A stretch of DNA of 64,000 nt. It comes from Paramacrobiotus metropolitanus. Taxonomy: Eukaryota; Tardigrada; Eutardigrada; Parachela; Macrobiotidae. Below the pieces are notes generated by a model. That model was not told where the DNA came from and searched no databases. It was given only the letters and a program-made list of their open reading frames with translations. The stretch lies in the NCBI RefSeq assembly GCF_019649055.1, contig NW_026570229.1:372001-436000 (forward strand), read 5' to 3'. How positions within the stretch are numbered: the first letter of the stretch is position 1; each line of letters opens with the position of its first letter. The translations under genes and the position numbers were made by a program. This document shows, piece by piece, positions 58,381 to 64,000 of the stretch.

Positions 58381-58566
58381 TCAAGATGTGTCATTTCGTA
58401 GCGTTTTATTCCAGTGATCAGTCTGAAGAATTTTTCCAATTCCTTCCGTAACAACAAACGGAGCAAAAACAATAAAAAAGACGACGTACAAAATAACTAA
58501 AAGAACTTTTTCGCATTTTTGCTCGACGTTTCGTCCTAAGCACATCATATGCTGTAAGTTAGCCAT
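58381..58566 (-). CDS. Small single-pass membrane protein ORF (61 aa)
   Basis: ATG at 58566-58564 opens a 61-codon frame with one strong hydrophobic helix (VLLVILYVVFFIVFAPFVV, residues about 21-39) and short polar ends. It is divergent from the IAP gene that starts 74 nt away. Many Maverick-type elements and DNA viruses carry such small membrane proteins, so it probably belongs to the element. No homologue recognised; it could be chance. Confidence 0.4.
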   Translation of the reverse strand: MANLQHMMCLGRNVEQKCEKVLLVILYVVFFIVFAPFVVTEGIGKILQTDHWNKTLRNDTS

Positions 58567-58639
58567 GGTAAAGCCGATAAAGTACGAGTATGAACGTGGT
58601 CCTTAAATAGACTTGTATGCACAGGCTGCCGAGCGACAG

Positions 58640-59518
58640 ATGAGTTTGGAGGATCGGCTACGGACATTTGACACCTGGCCATTGTCGTTAATTTCACCAC
58701 AGTCTCTTGCGGAAGCCGGATTCATATACACTCACGAAGGAGACGAAGTGAAGTGTGTGCTATGCGGTATGGTCCATTTCAATCGGATGATCGGGGACCA
58801 GCCCAAGTTCGAGCACCGGCGAATCAGTCCCGAATGTGCATACGCGGCTATGGTGGCGGATGATGAGGTGTACGTTCCCGCCATGAAAGAGTATCGCGAC
58901 CGTTTCGCCACGTATGCAAAGTGGCCGGGGCAAGTCATCGGCCAACGCCCCATGGATATGGCCAATGCCGGGTTCTTTTTCATGGAGGGAATGTGGGACC
59001 AGGTCCAGTGCTTTTGCTGTGGCCGCAAACTGGCACAGTGGACACGTGATGATGACCCGTGGATCGAGCACGCCAAGTACGAACCTCGTTGCATATATTT
59101 ACTCGAGAAGAAAGGCTTGCGTTTTGTTCAAGAAGTTCGACGGTTTTACGATATGGACAAACTGAAGTGGGCTGGCAGTTTGCGAAAGAACAAAATGGAT
59201 TTTCTGGTGGCGTTTGCAATGGAACAGGGTGTGCACTACACGTATCTGATAAAGGCCGTTCAACGATACCGTCGTTTTGTTCGCATCAAGGACCTCGTGA
59301 AAGCGGCGAACACCATCAGAGCCCGAATCAACGAAGCACGACTGGATGAAAACTCTCAGCTGGAAAAAGAATGCAGTATGTGTCTTAATAAAAACGTATC
59401 AATTTGTTTTTCACCATGTGGGCATGCGATTTGTTGCGCTGAATGTTCCGGAAGAGTGAGAGAATGCCCGCTTTGCCGTCAAATGATTTTGGAAAAAATC
59501 AAACTTTTTTTCGCTTAA
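58640..59518 (+). CDS. Inhibitor of apoptosis: two BIR domains + RING
   Basis: IAPs bind caspases or their activators through BIR domains, and the RING is a ubiquitin ligase. From the ATG at 58640 it is 292 aa. An in-frame TTG 27 nt upstream is not needed. BIR1 (residues about 5-70): RLRTFDTWP, zinc ligands C39, C42, H59, C66. BIR2 (about 95-165): RFATYAKWP, AGFFFMEGMWDQVQCFCCGR, DDDPWIEHAKYEPRC. C-terminal RING: CSMCLNKNVSICFSPCGHAI, CCAEC, CPLC (C3HC4). Two BIRs plus RING at about 290 aa is the layout of baculovirus IAPs and short animal IAPs. BIR1 has HFN in place of the usual W near the third ligand. No introns, same strand and tight spacing with the ATPase place it in the element. Origin by capture from an animal host is an inference. 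Confidence 0.93.
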   Translation: MSLEDRLRTFDTWPLSLISPQSLAEAGFIYTHEGDEVKCVLCGMVHFNRMIGDQPKFEHRRISPECAYAAMVADDEVYVPAMKEYRDRFATYAKWPGQVIGQRPMDMANAGFFFMEGMWDQVQCFCCGRKLAQWTRDDDPWIEHAKYEPRCIYLLEKKGLRFVQEVRRFYDMDKLKWAGSLRKNKMDFLVAFAMEQGVHYTYLIKAVQRYRRFVRIKDLVKAANTIRARINEARLDENSQLEKECSMCLNKNVSICFSPCGHAICCAECSGRVRECPLCRQMILEKIKLFFA

Positions 59519-59574
59519 TTTGTCTATTTAAGCTAGTTTCGTTGGAAGAATTAAATCATTTTGGATTGAAAAAG

Positions 59575-60264
59575 ATGTTCAGTATAATAAATGATTACCC
59601 GCGCTTTTGCGCTCCTTTTGGTATGTGTGTTTGCGGACCTACAATGTCGGGAAAAACGCAGTTTGTTTTTACGTTATTACGAAATAATTCAGTAGTATTT
59701 GATCGGGCACCTGATCGTATATTGTACTGCTATGGTCAGTGGCAAAAAGGTTTTGAGGAGTTACGAAAAGACGTCTCACAGGTCGAATTTTTGCACGGTT
59801 TGGATGACCTTTTTTCAGTGGTACACTCCATCGACGGCGGTGGCCAAACGTTAGTTGTCATCGACGATCTGGCTACGGATTTGTGTAAGGACGTTCGCTG
59901 TTCGGACCTCTTCACCCGCGGTATACATCACAAGAACATCTCCGTCATCATGCTTCTTCAGAACTTGTACAAACAGGGAAAAACTATGCGCGACATAACG
60001 TTGAACTCCCAGTACTTGATACTATTTAAGAACGTAAGGGATATTAACCAGATTTCATTACTGGCTCGTCAAACTGGACTGAAACATTTAGTGGACGCCT
60101 ACAACAAAATCACAACGGAGGCCTACCAACCGCTCGTCTTGGACTTACGACCAAACTGTCCCGATTATTTAAGGGTTCGTTCCCACGTACTTCCGAATCA
60201 GCAGATGCGTATCTATCTGGACCGCACTCGTACCGACAGCCTGCCAAAATGTCAGAACGCGTGA
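59575..60264 (+). CDS. DNA-packaging ATPase (A32/FtsK-HerA type)
   Basis: 229 aa from the ATG at 59575. Walker A CGPTMSGKTQF (residues about 21-31) and Walker B TLVVIDDLA (about 100-108) are intact. Spacing and the FGMCVCGPTMSGKT context match ATPases of Polintons and relatives, which pump DNA into the capsid. An earlier in-frame ATG inside the IAP (59443) is less likely. The 3' end overlaps the next gene by 16 nt. Confidence 0.9.
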   Translation: MFSIINDYPRFCAPFGMCVCGPTMSGKTQFVFTLLRNNSVVFDRAPDRILYCYGQWQKGFEELRKDVSQVEFLHGLDDLFSVVHSIDGGGQTLVVIDDLATDLCKDVRCSDLFTRGIHHKNISVIMLLQNLYKQGKTMRDITLNSQYLILFKNVRDINQISLLARQTGLKHLVDAYNKITTEAYQPLVLDLRPNCPDYLRVRSHVLPNQQMRIYLDRTRTDSLPKCQNA

Positions 60265-60575
60265 AAGCTTTAGCTCCCTTTATAATTACCCTGCAACACC
60301 TGAAGCCGAGGCAGCGGAAGGTACTGATGAGATACCTGACCAAGACTCAACTGAAAGCATTGGAAGAGGTGGCTGTCAACATTGTGAAAAATACCGTGAA
60401 TTTGTCACCCACACAAGCAGAAAAATGTAAACGCCATCGGAAAGCATTAAAGCTGATTGCCCTGCGGCGATACCCGCTCAAAGAGAAACGAAGAATATTT
60501 CAGCAAGGAGGATTCATCGGTGCCATCTTACCTGTCATTGCTGGAGTTTTAACTTCTCTTATTGGTAATGGATGA
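60249..60575 (+). CDS. Small basic protein with C-terminal hydrophobic segment
   Basis: 108 aa, starting inside the ATPase gene. Very basic (PRQRKVLMRYLTKTQLKALE, RHRKALKLIALRRYPLKEKR), followed by IFQQGGF and a Gly/Ala/Ile-rich hydrophobic end (GAILPVIAGVLTSLIG). A protein of this size and shape, often just downstream of the ATPase, recurs in Maverick-type elements; its role is unclear. The QGG is a plausible cleavage point for an adenovirus-type protease (GG-x), which is an inference. Confidence 0.75.
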   Translation: MSERVKALAPFIITLQHLKPRQRKVLMRYLTKTQLKALEEVAVNIVKNTVNLSPTQAEKCKRHRKALKLIALRRYPLKEKRRIFQQGGFIGAILPVIAGVLTSLIGNG

Positions 60576-61005
60576 ATACTTCATAGTACCACGGCGTGTA
60601 ATGGAGAACAGGATGCAGGATCAGCTCCAGATCAACAAGGAGCCACCGGAAGCCCACAGCGTCATAACGTTGAATGCGCTAGTGGCAAAAACCCTGCAAC
60701 GATCCGATATAAGTGAATTTGAGAAAGCCAGTCAGCTGAGCAGCATACTTGAACGGTTTCTCGCCTTGAAACAGAAAGCCTTACCCGATGAAAATCCGTT
60801 GGAGTTACCGACAGATGTTAGCGCACAACCACCACCGATAGCATCAGAGAAACAAAGGAATACAGTAACTGCGTCTCGAAAACTACCGGCAATTCCTTCA
60901 TCATCGCAACTACCCGTCTCTCGAAAACGGGGCAGGCCAGAGGATCTTGAAGAAGGAACAAGTCCTACCTCGGCAGCCTTTATTCCCATTGATTTTACCT
61001 TCTAA
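60568..61005 (+). CDS. Unrecognised ORF of the Maverick-type element (145 aa)
   Basis: Starts MDEYFIVPRR at 60568, overlapping the previous stop by 8 nt. Residues 1-75 look helical (FEKASQLSSILERFLALKQK). The C-terminal half is Pro/Ser-rich with KRGRPEDLEEG. A VPR/VPE start is common among element proteins in this position. Its 3' end overlaps, in another frame, the basic repeat ORF at 60950-61393. Confidence 0.65.
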   Translation: MDEYFIVPRRVMENRMQDQLQINKEPPEAHSVITLNALVAKTLQRSDISEFEKASQLSSILERFLALKQKALPDENPLELPTDVSAQPPPIASEKQRNTVTASRKLPAIPSSSQLPVSRKRGRPEDLEEGTSPTSAAFIPIDFTF

Positions 61006-61393
61006 AGGACAGAAACGCGACCACAAAGACGATCCTGAAGACAGCAAAAAATCAAAGACCGCACGCATTGCTTTGTTTCCGGCGTCGCTACCGAAGAAAG
61101 GTTCCAAGCGTCATCAAGACGAAAGTGTCGAATCGCGACCAACGAAAGCAGCGCGCATAGCCTTGTTTCCCCCGACCGCACCGAGGAAGGGTCGAAAGCG
61201 ACCGACTGAAGGCATTGACTACCAAGGGTCTTCGCGCAAGCGACCTCGTAAACCTTTGTTTCCGGTCACTACTCTCCTACGTGGGAAAAAAAGAAAGGCG
61301 GACCAGATTGAAGGCAGTGTTAGAAAACTGCGCTCGCGTACCATCCAAAAAGGGGCGGACCGAACCAGAATTAAGTGGATCACTCTGACGTAA
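60950..61393 (+). CDS. Basic repeat ORF without ATG, four LFP...KGxKR units
   Basis: A frame of about 147 codons with no ATG anywhere in it. It contains four imperfect repeats about 30 aa apart: PLFPLILPSKGQKR, ALFPASLPKKGSKR, ALFPPTAPRKGRKR, PLFPVTTLLRGKKRK, linked by acidic or Ser-rich spacers and a TARIA/AARIA lead. Strongly basic overall, like a DNA-condensing or nuclear-targeting protein. It overlaps the end of the 60568 ORF by 56 nt in the +1 frame. Expression therefore needs frameshifting, splicing, a non-ATG start, or the two ORFs were once one. The repeat pattern makes a chance frame unlikely. Confidence 0.7.
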   Translation, partial: KKEQVLPRQPLFPLILPSKGQKRDHKDDPEDSKKSKTARIALFPASLPKKGSKRHQDESVESRPTKAARIALFPPTAPRKGRKRPTEGIDYQGSSRKRPRKPLFPVTTLLRGKKRKADQIEGSVRKLRSRTIQKGADRTRIKWITLT

Positions 61394-61474
61394 TGGCTGG
61401 TCTTATTCCCAGTGTATTACGGTTATGCCGTATATTTAAGATCAATTGTGTCTCCACCTGCTGCAACAAAGCCG

Positions 61475-62530
61475 ATGGAGAAACTAATGAAACGATACCT
61501 CAACCCGCGCGATCCCGGCGGTCTTGGAGGCGTGGAAAGGTTCCGAAGAAGTCTAAAGACCAGAGCCAACAGACGGAAAGCTCAGGAGATTCTGCAAGAG
61601 ATCGATGCGTACACTGTGACCAAGGAAAATCGACGTCGCTTTGCACGCAACCGGATCGTAGTGACCAACCTTCGTCAGCAGTACCAAGCGGATCTGGCTG
61701 ATTTATCGAAATATTCCAAAGAAAATGATGGGTACAAACACCTGCTGTTTGTAATTGATTGCTTCTCTAAAAAGCTGAGCATTCAACCAATGAAGTCCAA
61801 AACGGCCAACGAAACCAAAAATGCCTTGTCCAAGGCTTTTGAAGAACTCGGCGAGCCGGAAAAGCTGCAGTACGATAAAGGCACCGAAGTCGTCAACGCA
61901 ACGGTCAAGACCTTCTTGAAAGAGAGAAAGATTCATTTTTTCACATCAGAAAACGAAGACATCAAATGTGCCATGGCCGAACGCGTTATCCGTACCATCA
62001 AAACACGAATGTTTCGCTTGTTTCGTTCGCGGGTTTCGACACGGTACATTGACAAACTACAAGATTTGGTGTACTCGTATAACCACTCTAAACATCGAGC
62101 ACATGGATTGCGACCAATAGACGTCACCCAGAACAATTCTTTGGCGATATTCAACAGATTGTATCCAACCAAAGAAGTTCGACCACCTCGATTCAAGGTC
62201 GGCGATGCAGTCCGGATATCCGTGCATAAAACCAAGGTGGAAAAAGGCTATACGTATCGATTTAAGGAGGAGGTGTTCTACATCATTAAAGTTATTTCAC
62301 ATACCGTACCGGTATACCGACTAAAGGACTATCAAGACCAACCTATCCAAGGAACCTTTTATGAACACGAGCTCTCCAGAGTATCGCGCCCTGAACAGAA
62401 AGAATATACCATCGACCATATCATTAGACGCCGTGGTGATAAAGTACTAGTTCGCTGGTTAGGTTACGGACCTGAGCACGATTCCTGGATAAAGGCATCA
62501 TCATGTACGAAGGAGCACCATTCTACATGA
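61475..62530 (+). CDS. Integrase with chromodomain (Maverick type)
   Basis: 351 aa from ATG 61475 (frame open from 61412 with GTG). N-terminal YLNPRDPGGLGGVERFRRSL is the usual start of Polinton integrases. Retroviral-type core: QADLADLSKYSKENDGYKHL (first Asp), LQYDKGTEVVN (second Asp), NEDIKCAMAERVIRTIKTRM (Glu). Then an SH3-like part (FKVGDAVRISVHK) and a C-terminal chromodomain (YTIDHIIRRRGDKVLVRWLG, YGPEHDSWI). Catalyses insertion of the element DNA. All catalytic positions are present. Overlaps the capsid gene by 28 nt. Confidence 0.93.
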   Translation: MEKLMKRYLNPRDPGGLGGVERFRRSLKTRANRRKAQEILQEIDAYTVTKENRRRFARNRIVVTNLRQQYQADLADLSKYSKENDGYKHLLFVIDCFSKKLSIQPMKSKTANETKNALSKAFEELGEPEKLQYDKGTEVVNATVKTFLKERKIHFFTSENEDIKCAMAERVIRTIKTRMFRLFRSRVSTRYIDKLQDLVYSYNHSKHRAHGLRPIDVTQNNSLAIFNRLYPTKEVRPPRFKVGDAVRISVHKTKVEKGYTYRFKEEVFYIIKVISHTVPVYRLKDYQDQPIQGTFYEHELSRVSRPEQKEYTIDHIIRRRGDKVLVRWLGYGPEHDSWIKASSCTKEHHST

Positions 62531-63474
62531 CGCTCCCGAGCGATGTCGCTACGGACCCCAGCAACACTCCTTCCAATTGGACAACCAAACTGAAACATCC
62601 CATTACCCTGAAGGGAAAATGGGAAATGGCCTTGGTTGAACTACAGTACCTCAATTCCTTTTTCACTCTTCCCGTCGAACAGAAGATTGAAGTGCACATC
62701 GTTAAAGAATTCAGACTAAAGAAAGATGAAGCAAACTTTTTGGAGTCTGCGGACCAAGTTGTCCATACCGACGAGATTACCATCCCTCCGGGAAATTACA
62801 AGGATGCCGATTTGCTATTAAAAACCATCAATTCATTAGTACCCAAAGTTGGATCGTACATGGTGGACGATACCGTGCACGCTGATAAGAGCGCCTTGAC
62901 TGCCGACAGAGCCTTTACCGTTCAATTGCTGACCGCCACCAATCATCGGGTCCGACTGAATATTGGTAACGATCGGGTTTCCGTCGTCTTTCCCCCGTCG
63001 TCGATAGTCCTACAAAAAATGATAGGATTTGAACACAGTGTACTTAAACCGGACGTACCGATGGAGAGCAACAGCAACGCATTCGTCGGCCCATTTCCTA
63101 TGGAAACAAAAAACGTCAGTATCCAGTACTTGTCATTTCTGGCCAAGCCTCCGAATCCAAAACTTACCAGCTTTATTTCGGACCGACCGGTCTATACCCT
63201 ACTGGGAAATCAAAGCCTGTTTGTCTACAGTGACGTGGCCGACTACAGCTTGATTGGCGATACTGCAGCGCAGTTTTTACGTTCCGTACCTATTAGAGGA
63301 GAAGTCAGTCAAATTGTCGAGGCCAGATTCGATATTCCGCATTACGTCCCAGTACTACGCCAACATTTCGAAACGATAAAACTGACCATTGCCAACGACC
63401 TGGGAGACGACGCCAAGTTCCAAACGGGAAACTCCCTGGTGAAACTGCATTTCCGACCGCAACGACTCTACTAG
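62503..63474 (+). CDS. Penton-like minor capsid protein
   Basis: 323 aa from ATG 62503; an inner ATG at 62527 gives MTLPSD and is a possible start. Conserved features of this family: LPSDVATDPSNTPSNWTTKL, KGKWEMALVELQYLNSF, then IPPGNYKDADLLLKTINSLV, and a C-terminal PHYVPVLRQHFETIKLTI with LVKLHFRP. Proteins of this type in Maverick and adintovirus elements are the minor capsid (penton) component closing the icosahedral vertices. Its position beside integrase and pX fits. Confidence 0.82.
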   Translation: MYEGAPFYMTLPSDVATDPSNTPSNWTTKLKHPITLKGKWEMALVELQYLNSFFTLPVEQKIEVHIVKEFRLKKDEANFLESADQVVHTDEITIPPGNYKDADLLLKTINSLVPKVGSYMVDDTVHADKSALTADRAFTVQLLTATNHRVRLNIGNDRVSVVFPPSSIVLQKMIGFEHSVLKPDVPMESNSNAFVGPFPMETKNVSIQYLSFLAKPPNPKLTSFISDRPVYTLLGNQSLFVYSDVADYSLIGDTAAQFLRSVPIRGEVSQIVEARFDIPHYVPVLRQHFETIKLTIANDLGDDAKFQTGNSLVKLHFRPQRLY

Positions 63475-63475
63475 A

Positions 63476-63874
63476 ATGCCTCTCGTGGCGTACGTGCCGG
63501 ATCCCCGGCGATACGAGAACGTCTTTGTCAGTCAAACGGGTGGCAGCGCCCTGATCCGGTATCGAGGAACCCTACAAAACGGATCGGGGTTCCCACAGAT
63601 TTTAAAGAGCCTTTTTGCAAAGCTACCAGCCTTTGCTCAGCCTATACTACGGAAGGCTGCACCGCATGCCAAAGCCGCTCTGGAAGCGGCTACCCCTCAC
63701 CTGCAAGAAGCGGCGACCGGGGCTATTAAAGAAGTAGCCTCGCGTGCGGGAACAGCCATTGGTAAACGTTTTGCTTCCCAAAAAGGCGAAGGTATCCGCA
63801 AGAAACGACGTATTCGACGTAAAGTTCTACGAGTTAAACGTATTCCTCCTACCAACATCCCCGATTTTTTCTGA
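63476..63874 (+). CDS. pX-like minor capsid/core protein
   Basis: 132 aa, starting 1 nt after the penton stop. N-terminus with QTGGSALIR, then GSGFPQILKSLFAKL, an Ala-rich amphipathic region (AKAALEAATPHLQEAATGAI), and a very basic C-terminus (GIRKKRRIRRKVLRVKR). This G-x-G-x-P...LF opening, Ala-rich helix and basic tail match the adenovirus pX/pVI-like proteins of adintovirus-type elements. TGG-S is a candidate protease cut site (inference). Confidence 0.75.
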   Translation: MPLVAYVPDPRRYENVFVSQTGGSALIRYRGTLQNGSGFPQILKSLFAKLPAFAQPILRKAAPHAKAALEAATPHLQEAATGAIKEVASRAGTAIGKRFASQKGEGIRKKRRIRRKVLRVKRIPPTNIPDFF

Positions 63875-63876
63875 GA

Positions 63877-64000
63877 ATGGCCATGCTGATGATGGAAAAC
63901 TCGGAGCCGGCAATGCAACTAGAGAACCAGCTGTTTGCATTACCGGCCACTCTAACGGATCGGTGGCGCACTGAGCACGAAAAGCTCAGTCCCACGACTA
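63877..64000 (+). CDS. Start of probable major capsid protein, cut by window edge
   Basis: ATG at 63877, 2 nt after the pX stop, open to the edge (41 codons). The segment LENQLFALPATLT resembles the LDLF-x-LPPTQT start of Maverick major capsid proteins (double jelly roll; the family of the nematode F54H12.2 protein). Position after penton and pX is usual. Too short for certainty. Confidence 0.6.
   Translation, partial: MAMLMMENSEPAMQLENQLFALPATLTDRWRTEHEKLSPTT

Larger units (their letters stand above)
58381..64000 (+). mobile_element. Maverick/Polinton (adintovirus-like) element, left part
   Basis: Seven or more intronless plus-strand ORFs, spaced by a few bases or overlapping, include the hallmark set: A32/FtsK-like packaging ATPase, DDE integrase with chromodomain, penton-like minor capsid, pX-like core protein and the start of a major-capsid-like protein. 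Such elements are large self-replicating DNA transposons that also encode virions. The left limit is uncertain (somewhere between 58.0 and 58.6 kb) and the right end, DNA polymerase B, and protease lie beyond the window. Overlapping genes and lack of introns contrast sharply with the host genes. Confidence 0.9.

Noticed and set aside
61375-61701. 108-codon plus ORF overlapping the integrase start
   Set aside because: Shadow in another frame. The integrase frame has family motifs throughout.

Overview
This is a eukaryotic nuclear window, most likely from a small invertebrate animal. Host genes are split by many short GT-AG introns (often 50-80 nt). The protein families are animal ones: BTB-BACK-Kelch, vigilin-type KH, F-box, C2H2 zinc finger, astacin, ANP32. 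The rest is packed with transposable elements. A tardigrade or other ecdysozoan is my best guess, from the expanded Kelch, KH and small secreted families, but nothing in the sequence proves it.

Layout. 0-6 kb: a partial unknown exon (minus) at the left edge, then exons of a vigilin-like KH gene (minus). 6.5-7.7 kb: a decayed Kelch copy. 8-10.4 kb: nested short DNA transposons. 11.6-16 kb: a wrecked tyrosine-recombinase (DIRS-like) retrotransposon split by a hAT-type element with an exact 8-bp target duplication. 17.3-18.3 kb: an astacin gene cut off just after its zinc motif, abutting the 3' end of a six-exon BTB-BACK-Kelch gene (18.4-20.8 kb, minus) that has one in-frame TGA at a conserved Cys. 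22-25 kb: an unrecognised ORF and a third, truncated Kelch copy. 27.2-30.9 kb: an intact five-exon Kelch-only gene (plus). 31-35 kb: mostly non-coding, with a hAT-like element. 35.6-41.6 kb: a Ty3/gypsy LTR element inserted into the 3' end of a degraded reverse-transcriptase-type element; the host frame is exactly restored across the AATT duplication. 41.9-44.3 kb: two tandem paralogous small secreted proteins with identical gene structure, plus an orphan third exon at 49.1 kb. 44.8-56.7 kb: minus-strand genes, namely two KH/vigilin C-terminal paralogues, an unrecognised three-exon gene, an F-box gene, a C2H2 gene and an unrecognised four-exon gene. 57.3-58 kb: an ANP32-like gene with a frame break.

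58.4-64 kb (running off the right edge): an intronless, compact block with overlapping plus-strand genes. It is a Maverick/Polinton (adintovirus-like) element: two-BIR+RING IAP, packaging ATPase, small basic protein, two further ORFs (one an ATG-less basic repeat ORF), chromodomain integrase, penton-like minor capsid, pX-like core protein, and the first codons of what looks like the major capsid protein. DNA polymerase and protease are not in view.

The genes form three layers. Host genes are intron-rich and partly duplicated. Retroelements and DNA elements are nested in each other and in host introns. The virus-like element is the most complete foreign unit, and a captured apoptosis inhibitor at its left side is its most notable cargo. 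Splice sites given here were read by eye from GT/AG signals and phase agreement.
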